A stretch of 64,000 nucleotides of DNA from Roseobacter insulae (GCF_019375555.1 NZ_JAHXDN010000006.1:62001-126000), one strand, 5' to 3'. Shown: positions 1 to 9,542, numbered from the stretch's first letter. Numbers and translations are program-made. The notes: a model not told the origin generated them from the letters alone.

Positions 1-809
1 ATGATACCCCCCAGCGAATTGCGCAGGCCGGTCATCGAAAAGGCAATGTATATGGGCAGTGCCAGAACGATCATCGGCACCATGTAGATCAACAGGATCG
101 AACGCGAGAAGGCCGCCCGCCCCTTGAACCGCAGGCGCGCCACCGCATAGGCCCCGGGCACTGCAAAGAGCAGCGTGATAAACACGGTGAGTACCGAAAT
201 CAGGAACGAATTCAGCAGGTAGACGCCGAAATCGAACTGCATGAAGAGCTCGTTGTAGGAGCGGAAGAGCTCGGTGCCCTTGGACAGATCTATCGAGAAA
301 TCGAGCGGGTTCTGGATCAGCTCTGCCTGATTTTTCAGGCTGGTGAGCACCATCACGTAAAAGGGGATCAGCACGATGGCCGTAAAGAAGATATAGCCGA
401 AACCGGTGCAGAACCTGATCACCGCCGCTTCGAACGTGTGGCGGTTGATCGGCCCCATTTCCACCTCGTCCAGCATGATCCGCAGGCCCAGAGCTGCAAA
501 ACCTGCGGTTGCCAGCGCCCCGAGCAAAGAGGAGAAGATGGAGACGCCAGTGCCGGTCGCGATGGGGCCGAACCCGGCCATGGTGGCCGCGGCAACCACG
601 AGGGCCGTAACCGCGGCCTTCCAGTTCGGACCGGGCAGGCAGCCAAATCCAAGGGCGATGCCCCAGATCAGTGCGCCTGACCCGATGGGCCGGAATGCGG
701 CTCCCGTCGCAAAGCTCATGGAAATGGCGACGGTGGTGGCAATCACGAAGGTCCACATCACGCCCAGAACGGGCGCGGTAACGTACCCTCTGCGGATAAG
801 ATCCATCAT
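1..809 (-). CDS. Sugar-type ABC transporter permease, MalG-like (3' end outside window)
   Basis: Inner-membrane permease of a carbohydrate-type ABC importer; 269 residues are visible and the frame is still open at base 1. The ATG overlaps the previous permease stop by one base (TGATG) behind a strong AGGAGG. The usual MalG start, a hydrophobic helix followed by TSLKNQAELIQ, lies only at about residues 140-175. It is preceded by an unusual hydrophobic extension of about 130 residues with perhaps four membrane segments. The EAA loop that contacts the ATPase should lie beyond the edge, as should an ATPase gene, none being present here. Fourth gene of the LacI-led operon. The family call is firm from its position and core; the substrate is not readable. 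Confidence 0.85.
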   Translation of the reverse strand, partial: MMDLIRRGYVTAPVLGVMWTFVIATTVAISMSFATGAAFRPIGSGALIWGIALGFGCLPGPNWKAAVTALVVAAATMAGFGPIATGTGVSIFSSLLGALATAGFAALGLRIMLDEVEMGPINRHTFEAAVIRFCTGFGYIFFTAIVLIPFYVMVLTSLKNQAELIQNPLDFSIDLSKGTELFRSYNELFMQFDFGVYLLNSFLISVLTVFITLLFAVPGAYAVARLRFKGRAAFSRSILLIYMVPMIVLALPIYIAFSMTGLRNSLGGI

Positions 810-2053
810 CACAAACCCTCCTCCTGGCTGATGTAGCGAAAGAACAGGAAGCTGAAGAGCAGCAGGCAGCCGAAGATGACGACGGCCACAGCGGCGCCCG
901 CGCCGATGTTGGAAATCGCGAAGGCCTGTTCATAGACGTTCACGGTCAGGGTGCGGGTGCCCGCGTTCCCACCCGTCAACAGGAAGATGTCGTCGAACTT
1001 GTTGAAGGTCCAGATAAAGCGCAGCAGGAACAGCACCGACAGGATGCCCAGCAATTGCGGTACGCTCAGCGACCAGAACTTCTGAAACGGGGATGCGCCG
1101 TCCATGTCTGCGGCTTCGTACATATCGGAGTCGATCGACTGCATCCGTGCCAGAATGAACAGGAAGGACAGCGGGAAGTAGCGCCAGATTTCAAAGACCG
1201 TGACCATGATCAATGCCAGGGGGCGTTCGCCGAAGAAGTTGATGGATTGCTGCGTGACGCCCATCTGGATCAGCAAGGCGTTCGCACTGCCGGAAAACGG
1301 ATCGAAGAGCAGGATCCACGCAAAGGCAACCGCGATGATCGGGGACACATACGGAAAGAGGTAAAGCCCGCGCAGAATGCCCTGACCCCTAAATGACTTG
1401 TTGAGCAGGAGGGCCGCAAAAAGCCCGAAAAGCAGGGCGCCGACCGTGCCGAATACCGTGTAGAAGAGCGTTACCCACAGCACCGACCAGAACTCTGACC
1501 CATCGAAAACGCGGGCGAAGTTATCCAGCGTGAATGTGGCGTTTGTCAGCACGTTGGAGGCCCTGCCGGTGGTTGTGGCGGGGCTGTCTTTCGGGCGCTC
1601 GGCGTTGTCCAGATAGGCTTGTCCGACCGTAACCGGGATCATCAGGTTCTCGCGATACCCGCCTTCCCAGTCGCCCAGATCACAGGACAGGTCGCGCCCC
1701 TCCAGCGTGCAGCGCGGGTCAAGCTCGGTCACCGTCAGACCCTCCGGCAGCCTGTCGGTGAAGGTAACGCCGCGGATCGGCTGGTCCTGGGACGAGTTGC
1801 GCAACCGGTAGCGGATGTTCGCCTGATCACCGACCGCCTCGTCGTCGCCGCGGATGTCTTCGCGCAGAACAACTTCGGGTGCGCGCAAGTCAGCCAGGGC
1901 AACAGGCTTGAAACTGATCCAGAAGATTGCAAGCAAGGGCAGGATAACGACAAGCGCGACGGCAATGATCGTTGGTGCAAGCAGGCCCCATGCCAGTCGC
2001 GCCTCGATGCGCGCCAGTGGACCCGTGCCCTTCGGGGGGACGGCTTCGGTCAT
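809..2053 (-). CDS. Sugar-type ABC transporter permease, MalF-like, with a DUF11-like insert
   Basis: 414-residue inner-membrane permease. Membrane segment 1 is at about residues 23-50, and the core helices run from about 185 to 410. The EAA loop is visible as YEAADMDGASPFQKFWSLSV, ending in the usual proline-leucine. Between the first and second membrane segments is an insert of about 120 residues. Its pattern (VTFTDRLPEGLTVTE, then paired cysteines in RCTLEGRDLSCDLGDW) resembles DUF11-type beta-sandwich repeats, in the place where E. coli MalF carries its P2 loop. It follows the binding-protein gene after a 67-base spacer containing a hairpin and overlaps the next permease by one base. Start supported by GGAGC nine bases upstream. 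Confidence 0.9.
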   Translation of the reverse strand: MTEAVPPKGTGPLARIEARLAWGLLAPTIIAVALVVILPLLAIFWISFKPVALADLRAPEVVLREDIRGDDEAVGDQANIRYRLRNSSQDQPIRGVTFTDRLPEGLTVTELDPRCTLEGRDLSCDLGDWEGGYRENLMIPVTVGQAYLDNAERPKDSPATTTGRASNVLTNATFTLDNFARVFDGSEFWSVLWVTLFYTVFGTVGALLFGLFAALLLNKSFRGQGILRGLYLFPYVSPIIAVAFAWILLFDPFSGSANALLIQMGVTQQSINFFGERPLALIMVTVFEIWRYFPLSFLFILARMQSIDSDMYEAADMDGASPFQKFWSLSVPQLLGILSVLFLLRFIWTFNKFDDIFLLTGGNAGTRTLTVNVYEQAFAISNIGAGAAVAVVIFGCLLLFSFLFFRYISQEEGL

Positions 2054-2086
2054 CGGTCACATGCTCCGATTGATGTGCGAAGGGAA

Positions 2087-2106
2087 CGGGGCGGCGCACC
2101 GCCCCG
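2087..2106 (-). other. Intercistronic stem-loop between binding protein and permease
   Basis: Perfect 8-bp GC-rich stem (CGGGGCGG, loop CGCA, CCGCCCCG) in the gap after the binding-protein gene. There is no downstream T run, so it is more likely an mRNA-stabilising or processing element than a full terminator. Confidence 0.6.
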
Positions 2107-2120
2107 CGTGATTTTGCGCC

Positions 2121-3473
2121 CTAGTTGACGGCGGCGATAGCCTTGTTCAGTTCTGCCACCGTGGCAGCGGCATCGCGTTCGCCGTCAATGTATTCGCGCA
2201 CCAGCCGGTTGATAACCTGGCTGTTGATGATCTTGGATGCTGCCGCCAGCTGGCCATCGGAGACACCCCATCTTTGTGCCACGTCCAGACCGCCGACGAT
2301 CTCGTCGATCATCGCCTGTTCATATAGGTCGCCCAGCGGTGCCTTGCGGTCCACGCCGACATCGAGACCCGCCCAGAGATTGCTGAACTTGGCCGGATCA
2401 TCTGCGGTGCCCCGGCGCACCGGGAACTTGCCTTCCGGCGCAATGGCCAGGGTCTGTCCGTAGCCTTCGTTCATCGAGAACTGCACAAACTCCATCGCGG
2501 CATCGGTCTCGGCATCAGACGTGATCCCGAAGTAGCGGACGTCACCCCATGCCGCCCCGTCAGGATTGGACGGGCCGGAGAAATTGGTCACAACGCCGGT
2601 TGCCGCCGCCAGATCGCGTGTTTGCGGGTCATCGTTGATCGTGGGCGGGGCGCTGTCCCGCAGACCTGCCAGTTCGTCCAGAATGAAGGGCGACCAGATG
2701 ATCATTGCGGCGTTGCCGGAGAAATACAGCGTGCGCGACTGATCCCAGTACAGATCACCGGGCGGAGACGCTTCGGCGATGGCCTTGTAGAAATCGAGTA
2801 CCTCAACTGTCTTCGCCTCATCCAGGGGCTGGACCCCGTCGGGCCCGACAGGTGAAACGCCGTTCGCCAGAAATACATGCTCCAGCACCTGGCTCATGAA
2901 GTTCTCATCGATCTTGGTCGCAGCGACGAAACCATACATGGCGGGGGGGTTGTGCAGTTTTTCGATGGCGGCCAGCACGTTGGCGTAGGTCGATGGTGGC
3001 TCAAGCCCCATTTCCGCGAACTTGTCGGCGCGGTACACCAGCATCTGCGTCCAGCCGTCCACCGGCACCGATGCGAAACCGTCACCGGTTGCGGCCATCG
3101 CCAGGGCACCGGGTGCAAAAGTGTCCTCGCCGAGGTTTTCGATGACATCGGTTGCCGCGTCCGTATCCAGGATGCCGGCATCGGCCCAGGGCAGCGCGTA
3201 TTGCAGCGGATGATAGATCACGTCAGGCAGATCCCCGGCGGCAAACGCGGCCGTGGCCCGGGTGCCCAGATCAGTTTCGGTGACTGGGATCACCTCTACC
3301 GTATGGCCTGAGGCAGCGGCGAAATCGGCGGCCATTTGTTCCTGACGCGCAAGGCGTTCGGGCTGTTCTTCCGTTGTCCAGAAGCGCAGGTTTTCTGCAC
3401 TGGCTGTGAGCGTTGACATGATGAGCACGGTTGCGGCGCCCATCAGCATCTCGGCTTTTCTGTTCAGTTTCAT
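2121..3473 (-). CDS. ABC transporter extracellular solute-binding protein, family 1
   Basis: 450-residue periplasmic binding protein. The N terminus is a clear signal peptide: KLNRK, a hydrophobic core and cleavage after TASA. The mature part begins NLRFWTTEEQPERL, a typical opening of family 1 (sugar) binding proteins, and ends with the helical KIINSQVINRLV segment seen in many sugar-binding members. It captures the substrate for the two permeases downstream. The gene is 20 bases after the LacI regulator, with GGGAGG before the ATG. The order LacI-SBP-permease-permease resembles alpha-glucoside (Agl) type operons, but I cannot assign the sugar. Confidence 0.9.
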   Translation of the reverse strand: MKLNRKAEMLMGAATVLIMSTLTASAENLRFWTTEEQPERLARQEQMAADFAAASGHTVEVIPVTETDLGTRATAAFAAGDLPDVIYHPLQYALPWADAGILDTDAATDVIENLGEDTFAPGALAMAATGDGFASVPVDGWTQMLVYRADKFAEMGLEPPSTYANVLAAIEKLHNPPAMYGFVAATKIDENFMSQVLEHVFLANGVSPVGPDGVQPLDEAKTVEVLDFYKAIAEASPPGDLYWDQSRTLYFSGNAAMIIWSPFILDELAGLRDSAPPTINDDPQTRDLAAATGVVTNFSGPSNPDGAAWGDVRYFGITSDAETDAAMEFVQFSMNEGYGQTLAIAPEGKFPVRRGTADDPAKFSNLWAGLDVGVDRKAPLGDLYEQAMIDEIVGGLDVAQRWGVSDGQLAAASKIINSQVINRLVREYIDGERDAAATVAELNKAIAAVN

Positions 3474-3493
3474 GGTTTCCTCCCTTAGAAATT

Positions 3494-4609
3494 TCAGATC
3501 GTTTTGCCTTGGCCTCCGGCAGCAATTTTGCGCATAAGCTCATCGGACGTCAGTCGCGGCGGTCCCGCTGACCCGCGGTCAAGGAACGTTGCCCTGACGG
3601 TTTCCCGCAATGCCTCGGGGGCCTCGCCCTTGATGCGCCTGATCAACAGGGCGCTGAGCCGCTGACCCGAGGCCGTGTAGTCGACCGCGTAGGTGGACAG
3701 CGGCGGCGTGGCATGCGCGCCTTCCGGGATGCCATCGTAGGATATGACGGAGAGGTCAGAACCGATCTTCAGACCGAATTCCGCCGCGGCGCTGTAAACG
3801 CCAAGTGCCGCCTTGTCGACCGCGCAGACGATTGCTGTCGGCGGATGCGGCCTGCGCAGGATGTCCCGTGCGTAGGCCGCACCCATCTTTTCCGTCACCG
3901 CGCCTTCGCGCATATGCGCCACGGCGGGCGTCAGCCCGGCCGCTTGCATGGCCTTGAGGTAGCCATCGCGCCGAAGCGGGGCGTAGGTGTACTGCATGCC
4001 GCCGTTGATAAAGCCGATGCGCTCATGCCCCAGCTTTGCCAGATGGACCACTGCATCGGCCATGGCGTCTTCGCCCAGAACATCAAACCACGCACAGCCG
4101 GTCTGATCCGGGCATCGGCCAAACAGAACGAATGGCACGCCCGCGTTCCGCAAAAGCGAGACGCGGGGATCAACAACCATTGCCCGCGGCAGAATGAACC
4201 CGTCTGCCTTGCGGTTGCGGATCATGTCGTTGAAAACCGTCTCCGTGGCACTTGCACTGTCGGAGGCGGCGATGGTCAGTGTCCATCCCTCGGCGCTCGC
4301 GCCCTGGCTCAAACCGGCCAGAAACTCCGCCAGAAACGGACGATGCGCATCATGGTCGGCCATCTGTATGATCAGGCCCAACGACTTGGTCAGACCGGTG
4401 CGAATGGCCTGCGCATGGCTCAACGGGTGATAGCCCATTTTTTCGGCCATGCGACGGACTTTCAGGCGCGTGCCCTCAGAAATATCCGGGTAGTCGTTCA
4501 TTGCTCGGGACACCGTGGATTTCGTCAGCCCCAAGGCGTCAGAGACGTCTGATATCGTGACGCGCATCTGCCGGTTTTGATCGACTGTTGATTTGATTTG
4601 GACGGTCAC
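3494..4609 (-). CDS. LacI-family transcriptional regulator
   Basis: 371-residue repressor-type regulator of the downstream ABC operon. The N-terminal helix-turn-helix and hinge are at about residues 15-70 (TISDVSDALGLTKSTVSRAM, then a LacI-type hinge helix). A periplasmic-binding-protein-like ligand domain follows (GLIIQMADHD, FILPRAMVVDPRV, GFINGG). I chose GTG 4609 because GGAGG lies six bases upstream. An ATG at 4567 starts right at the helix-turn-helix but lacks a ribosome site. A longer frame to 4729 would place the palindromic operator inside the gene. Autoregulation through that operator is likely. Confidence 0.9.
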   Translation of the reverse strand: MTVQIKSTVDQNRQMRVTISDVSDALGLTKSTVSRAMNDYPDISEGTRLKVRRMAEKMGYHPLSHAQAIRTGLTKSLGLIIQMADHDAHRPFLAEFLAGLSQGASAEGWTLTIAASDSASATETVFNDMIRNRKADGFILPRAMVVDPRVSLLRNAGVPFVLFGRCPDQTGCAWFDVLGEDAMADAVVHLAKLGHERIGFINGGMQYTYAPLRRDGYLKAMQAAGLTPAVAHMREGAVTEKMGAAYARDILRRPHPPTAIVCAVDKAALGVYSAAAEFGLKIGSDLSVISYDGIPEGAHATPPLSTYAVDYTASGQRLSALLIRRIKGEAPEALRETVRATFLDRGSAGPPRLTSDELMRKIAAGGQGKTI

Positions 4610-4640
4610 CCGAATCCTCCCATACGACTCAGGCTGATCT

Positions 4641-4656
4641 CCGAAACCGGTTTCGG
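4641..4656. promoter_or_regulatory. LacI-type operator palindrome
   Basis: Perfect 16-bp palindrome CCGAAACCGGTTTCGG, 32 bases before the LacI start. It has the central C-G symmetry typical of LacI-family operators. A further half-site, GGTTTCGG, is at 4662-4669. It is probably bound by the LacI regulator encoded next to it, controlling the whole import operon. Confidence 0.8.
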
Positions 4657-4784
4657 CAAGAGGTTTCGGCCCCATTCCGCTCGGTATGGGCAAAATCACT
4701 GGCGGCAAACCGAAGCCAAAAAACGCCAATGTGCCCGCAATTCATGAGGGAAACGGTCCTCTTCGGCCGTCGCCAATCGGGTTA

Positions 4785-4830
4785 AAAAATACAAGTTTGC
4801 AGCAGGCAAAAGCACCCCGCCTGCTGTAAG
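4785..4830 (-). terminator. Probable terminator of the giant gene
   Basis: Stem CAGCAGGC (4800-4807) with GCCTGCTG (4819-4826). On the minus strand it is followed about nine bases later by a run of six T (4785-4790). It lies just beyond the stop of the 1464-residue gene and separates it from the LacI operon. The gap before the T run makes it imperfect. Confidence 0.5.
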
Positions 4831-4871
4831 GCAGGGGTATCAGGCAGGGCAAAACCGACCCTTGGCCCGCG

Positions 4872-7800
4872 TCAGCTCTCCAGCGAAATCTCATCGAGTG
4901 AGAGCGTTTCCATCCCGTCCTCGGTCCATGTCGCGGTGATCGAGGCGGCACCTGTCAGATCATCGGGCGGGCTGTAGATCACCTGCACGATGCCATTCTC
5001 TCCCGACATCGCCTGCGACAGGTTCAGCGATCCCGCGCCTTCCAGTTCGAAGTGGACCCGTGCCCCGGTCTTGAAATGACGGCCACGCGCAAGCTGATAC
5101 TGCATCACAACGTCCTGACCATTGGCAGCAGAGGGGCTGATCTCGAAAGCGGGTTCATCATGCGCCGTGTTCCAGCCTCCAAGAGACAGCAGCGTGAGGC
5201 CGCCCTTGACGACGACCTCGGTTGTTGCGGTCACCAGATTGCTGCCGGCCAGGCCGACGTTGACCGTCAGCACCAGATTATTGAGATCGCCGGTCTGCCA
5301 TGCCTCGGCCTTGCCGACAAAGGGAGCAAACTCGACCTGTGCGGCGAAGGGCGCATCCGCACGGGTCTGACCGGCGAGAACGGTCTGACCCGCCATCTCG
5401 AACGACCGGATTTCCACGTCGAACGTGTGATCGCGTTGTTTGGTGCCATCGGCACGCACAAGGGCAGCGCCGACCGTCAGATCGACCTTGTTTTGCGGAA
5501 AGATACCGTCTTGCGGCACATCAACCGGGTCAATCTGAACACTTATGTTCAGGTCGGCGATGCTGAACTCCGGGTCGAGTCCCAGCTGCAGCGCCTCCGC
5601 GTAATCCTTTGATAAGGTTTCGAGATCGCTCAGAATGCTTGAGCTGTTCTTGAGCTTCTCATTCGTTTTTTCAAGGTTGCCATCATAGGCTTTGGTCAGG
5701 CGTTCGCGCGCAAGGCTGTAGCGCGCGGACAGCGCGTCGGTGGTCTCAAGGCCGAGTTGAGCCACGGCATCGTACCAGGTCACGAACTCCCGCGCGGCAT
5801 CGTTTGTCCTGGGGCCCGGGTCATCTATTGCCTGCCCGATGCGCAGGCCGACCGCCTCGTCGAACCAGCGCCGCAGCTCCTGTGTGACCTTGTCACGATC
5901 ATAATCCGCGCCGTTTTCGTCGAGCTCATCGGCGATCAGCTGCAGCGCTTCCCGACCGCGCGCGCTGATGTCACCGGGGGTAAAGACGGGGGGGGTCTCG
6001 TCCCCGTCGGGTGAATCGGAATGTGGCCCGTCGGGCGCGCCGGAATCCGGTGACGGGTCAAAGGGTTGAACGGGCGGCGGGGAGGGATCGCCCGACCCGC
6101 CGGTCGTCGGTGGCGCGCTGCCGGGTCCGCTGCCGCTGCCCGAGGTGCCGCCTGACCCGCTGCCGCCATCATCCTCCGCTACCGGGATGCCTTCGCCGTC
6201 ACCGGTAGCCGCCGCTGTCTTCTTGCCGACGCCCTCGTCCTCGTTCTTGCTGCCTTCCTTGATCGCATCTGTGACCGCCTTGGTCGAGGCTGCCTTCTCT
6301 GTCGGATTCTTGGGGGGATCGGCCACTTGTCGCATCGACTGGCTGTGCAGTTGCTGCGCCAGCTTGGCCGCCGCCTCGCCGATTTGCACCGACGCTTTGA
6401 GGGCTTGTTCTGCCGCGTCCCCTGTCAGTTCCGCGGATGCCTTGCCCATTTCACCCGCAAGCTCGTTCAGGCTGGACATTGTCGACACCAGCTGGTCGGA
6501 TTTCGACATATCGCGGAACATATTGCCGTCGCGCACGGCGGCAAGGATGTTTTGCAGGCCGGTTGCGGCGGGGAAGCTGGGTGCGCCGGCGGGTTGCAAA
6601 TGTGGCGCCTGCACGTTGGGGTCGAGGCCGGAGGGTGTCTGGAAACCGCTTTGCAGCGACAGCGGGCTGATCGCAGGGGCCTGATGGGGGATCGGACTGT
6701 CCTGCCAGTTCCAATAGCGGTCGGGGACGACATATTCAGCACCGTTCGCGCGGCCCAGAATTGATTCCGCAAAGACGCCGGACGAGGGTAGATACACCAA
6801 GCCGGCCTTGCCCGCTTTTTCTTTCGCATCGGCGAATTTCTTGGCAATAACGGCGTGGTGCTTGATCAGCGTGCCCAGCGAGGCGACGGCATCGGCACCG
6901 TATTTCGCAACCAGGTCCTTGAAGCCCGTCAGCAAGGCGCTGTCACGCGCCAGATCCTGTTTGAGCCATAACACAATGGCGCCATCGGTGAACCCCAGAG
7001 GCCGCGTGTCCGCGATTTCATGCAAGGGCACGGTCGCGCCATCGCCCGCACCCGACCTGATTTGGATGGCATCGAGCAGCCGTGTAATCGCTGGACCGGC
7101 CGCCAATGTGAAAATCTGCCGGGTAAAGGCATAGCGGTGCCTGTTCAGGTGATCGACGATTTGATCGCGCCAGTCGTCGCGCATGGCTATGGATGTCTGA
7201 TAAGCATGGTCCGCCGCGGCATTGTCGGCTTCTATTTGCGCGATGTCGGCGACCTCAGTGTCATAGGCGTGCCACTCCGCGCGCAGCGCCGTCACAGGAT
7301 CAAAATCAAACAGACCGGTAAATATGTTGTCCTCACGGTCGAGCGGGTGCATGGGCAGTGTTCGGTTGGCATGGGTCTCCAGAAAGCTGGGGCCCGAGAC
7401 GATCATGTTATCGACCTCGACCTTCGCATTCACGGTGACGCCGGTCTCCAGCCCGGTCAGCTTTTCGAACATATCGCTTGCGGCGTCGGTAAAGGACTCC
7501 CTGTGGATCAGGCGCACGAAAATGCCGCGCAAGTCCCCGCTGATCGACGCGCCCGCCGGCAGGCCGAACGACATGGTGACCTGCCGACCGCTCAAAATCA
7601 GGTTCTGCGCGATCTGCGCGATATTGCTGACGTCCTTCAATCCGTGTCTCTGGCCGCCCTGGGTTTCGAGCGAGGTTTCGACAAGCGAAAAGAGCGATGC
7701 CAGCTGTGTCACATCGTTGATCAGCAGCTCGGCCAGCGTGATCGGGAAATCCAGGGTCACCGTCAGCATCGCGTTGCTGACCTTGAGGTCTGACAGTTTC

Positions 7801-9266
7801 GGCTCCGGGGCGTCGGGTGTGGCCGGAACAGGGGTCGGCACCGGTTGTTTCAGGGCCGGTGCCAAAAACAGCGCGTCGCCCCATGTCCGCATGTCGCCGT
7901 CGAAGCTGACCCGCAATGAGGTCCAGTAGCGGTCTGCCGTGTCGCCATCAAACAGGATCGGCGCGAAGGGCAGCACCAGCAGCGGGCGCATTTCAAACGG
8001 GCCGGTGTGCACCAGATACCGCTGCAACACCTCGAAATAGGTGATGTTGAGGGCGTGCATGTGATTGTAGTTTGTGACATTCGACGACATCAGGTTCTGG
8101 CTTTCCGATTGTTCGTCTGTGACCACTACGGCGGAGCGAAGCGAGCGCACGAAACTGGCCTGTTGCGCCGTGCTCTGCTGAATGCGCTGGCTGGTTTCGC
8201 CCATCACGTCACGCTCTCCGGCGCTTTCGGATTCAATGACACCCAGTGCGGTTGCACCGGAAAACAGCAGGCTGCCGGCCGCCACGCCCGCACCGGCACC
8301 AACGGCAGCGCCGATAGCCGTGCCGCCACCGGGTTCCACGGCCGTTCCGATCAGGCCACCCGCAATGCCGCCCACGGCCGCGCCGGCCATCACGAAGGAT
8401 CCGGCGGTCACCATGGAGCCTGCCATGGCCGATGTTCGGCCAAACTGCTGTTCTTCCGCGACGGCCTGCGCCACCTCATCCAGCGCGCGGTGATGCTGTT
8501 CGCGGTTGCGCAGCGTCTCTCCGGCCTCGGTCGCCTCTTTGCGGGCGGCCTGGCTTCGGCGGGTCCAGTCAACAACCGCCACGTTGCGGCTTTCGCCCGG
8601 CGCAAGGCTCAGCGTGTGCACGACCTCACCCAGCGCCGTGCCAAGCGCGTGCCACGATTGTTGGTACCCGGCCATGTACCCCAGCCGCAGGACCGGGCAG
8701 GGCAGCTTGTCGGACGTGATCAGAGTGGTGGCCAGAGGGCCGGGGCCGATCTGACCCCGTGGCGAGGGCGCAATCAGGTCAGCGGGCAGGCAGTCGATAT
8801 CGACCTGCAACCCCAGGTCGCGCAGATCGCGATCCACGACCCAGCTGGTAAAGCGCTTGTTGACATGCCCGCCGCCAGCCATTTCCGGCAATAGCTCGGC
8901 GGGGGCGGAGGGGGGTTCGGAAAATCCGTTCGCCGGAAAGGCGCTGTCCAGCAGGTCACTCAGCGCGTCCGGCAATCCTGCGAGATCCGCCAATGTCAGA
9001 ATACCCGCCTCCTTGAGCGTTTCGGCATCCCTGACAGACATGCCGTGCAGAACTTCGATGGGAAAATCCGATGGATGTCGCGCCTTGGCAGCGGCGGCGC
9101 GCCGGGCATCTATGAACGGCGCCAGCGCTTCGGCGGAACTGGCGCCCTCGCGTGACAGGCGGACAACGGACCGCGCGGCGATGATCGGCTGGTAATTCAT
9201 CAAGCCCCGGGCCGAGCGCAATCCAAGACGTTCAAGAAGGGAGGCATAGGGCACCGCAATCGACAT
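4872..9266 (-). CDS. Giant protein of unknown function (1464 aa)
   Basis: I do not recognise this family. Visible parts: a helix-hairpin-helix-like stretch at about residues 74-100 (MSVRDAETLKEAGILTLADL); a charged helical region at 235-275; a long glycine/alanine-rich hydrophobic zone at 282-342 that looks like glycine-zipper membrane helices; a conserved-looking NYNHMHALNITYFEVLQRYL at 399-418; a Ser/Gly/Pro/Asp linker encoded around 5980-6180; and a C-terminal beta-rich region resembling Ig-like modules. No signal peptide. The start at 9266 has AGGAA seven bases upstream; the frame continues 81 codons further without support. Divergent from the sigma factor gene. It could be a structural, toxin-like or injection-apparatus-linked protein; none of these is shown. 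Confidence 0.85.
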   Translation of the reverse strand: MSIAVPYASLLERLGLRSARGLMNYQPIIAARSVVRLSREGASSAEALAPFIDARRAAAAKARHPSDFPIEVLHGMSVRDAETLKEAGILTLADLAGLPDALSDLLDSAFPANGFSEPPSAPAELLPEMAGGGHVNKRFTSWVVDRDLRDLGLQVDIDCLPADLIAPSPRGQIGPGPLATTLITSDKLPCPVLRLGYMAGYQQSWHALGTALGEVVHTLSLAPGESRNVAVVDWTRRSQAARKEATEAGETLRNREQHHRALDEVAQAVAEEQQFGRTSAMAGSMVTAGSFVMAGAAVGGIAGGLIGTAVEPGGGTAIGAAVGAGAGVAAGSLLFSGATALGVIESESAGERDVMGETSQRIQQSTAQQASFVRSLRSAVVVTDEQSESQNLMSSNVTNYNHMHALNITYFEVLQRYLVHTGPFEMRPLLVLPFAPILFDGDTADRYWTSLRVSFDGDMRTWGDALFLAPALKQPVPTPVPATPDAPEPKLSDLKVSNAMLTVTLDFPITLAELLINDVTQLASLFSLVETSLETQGGQRHGLKDVSNIAQIAQNLILSGRQVTMSFGLPAGASISGDLRGIFVRLIHRESFTDAASDMFEKLTGLETGVTVNAKVEVDNMIVSGPSFLETHANRTLPMHPLDREDNIFTGLFDFDPVTALRAEWHAYDTEVADIAQIEADNAAADHAYQTSIAMRDDWRDQIVDHLNRHRYAFTRQIFTLAAGPAITRLLDAIQIRSGAGDGATVPLHEIADTRPLGFTDGAIVLWLKQDLARDSALLTGFKDLVAKYGADAVASLGTLIKHHAVIAKKFADAKEKAGKAGLVYLPSSGVFAESILGRANGAEYVVPDRYWNWQDSPIPHQAPAISPLSLQSGFQTPSGLDPNVQAPHLQPAGAPSFPAATGLQNILAAVRDGNMFRDMSKSDQLVSTMSSLNELAGEMGKASAELTGDAAEQALKASVQIGEAAAKLAQQLHSQSMRQVADPPKNPTEKAASTKAVTDAIKEGSKNEDEGVGKKTAAATGDGEGIPVAEDDGGSGSGGTSGSGSGPGSAPPTTGGSGDPSPPPVQPFDPSPDSGAPDGPHSDSPDGDETPPVFTPGDISARGREALQLIADELDENGADYDRDKVTQELRRWFDEAVGLRIGQAIDDPGPRTNDAAREFVTWYDAVAQLGLETTDALSARYSLARERLTKAYDGNLEKTNEKLKNSSSILSDLETLSKDYAEALQLGLDPEFSIADLNISVQIDPVDVPQDGIFPQNKVDLTVGAALVRADGTKQRDHTFDVEIRSFEMAGQTVLAGQTRADAPFAAQVEFAPFVGKAEAWQTGDLNNLVLTVNVGLAGSNLVTATTEVVVKGGLTLLSLGGWNTAHDEPAFEISPSAANGQDVVMQYQLARGRHFKTGARVHFELEGAGSLNLSQAMSGENGIVQVIYSPPDDLTGAASITATWTEDGMETLSLDEISLES

Positions 9267-9542
9267 AAATAATTCCTGTTCAAAAAATGCTTCAACCAAT
9301 GATGGAAAAAACCTTACCACAAAAGTCACCGTCGCGCACTTTGGCGGAGTGTGACGCCGCGAGGCGCTTGGCGGCGATCCAGCGGGGACGCGGGTCATTT
9401 CAAAACAATCCGGCGCACCGACAGCAGCGCGGGGTGCATTTTGTCGAGATAATTCAGTTTGCTGGCGGAACAGGTTTCGTGCTTGGAAGAAAATATCGAT
9501 CCTGTCCAAGGATCGCCCGAAGACCTGCGTCTAAAGAGGGAT
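9267..9542. other. Divergent intergenic region, giant gene / sigma factor
   Basis: 276 bases that must hold both divergent promoters. A GGAACAGG element at 9466-9473 could be an ECF-type -35, but I see no convincing -10 at the right spacing, so no promoter is called. Confidence 0.4.

Noticed and set aside
9467-9500. ECF-type promoter beginning GGAACAGG
   Set aside because: No acceptable -10 element at 16-18 bases; could be chance.
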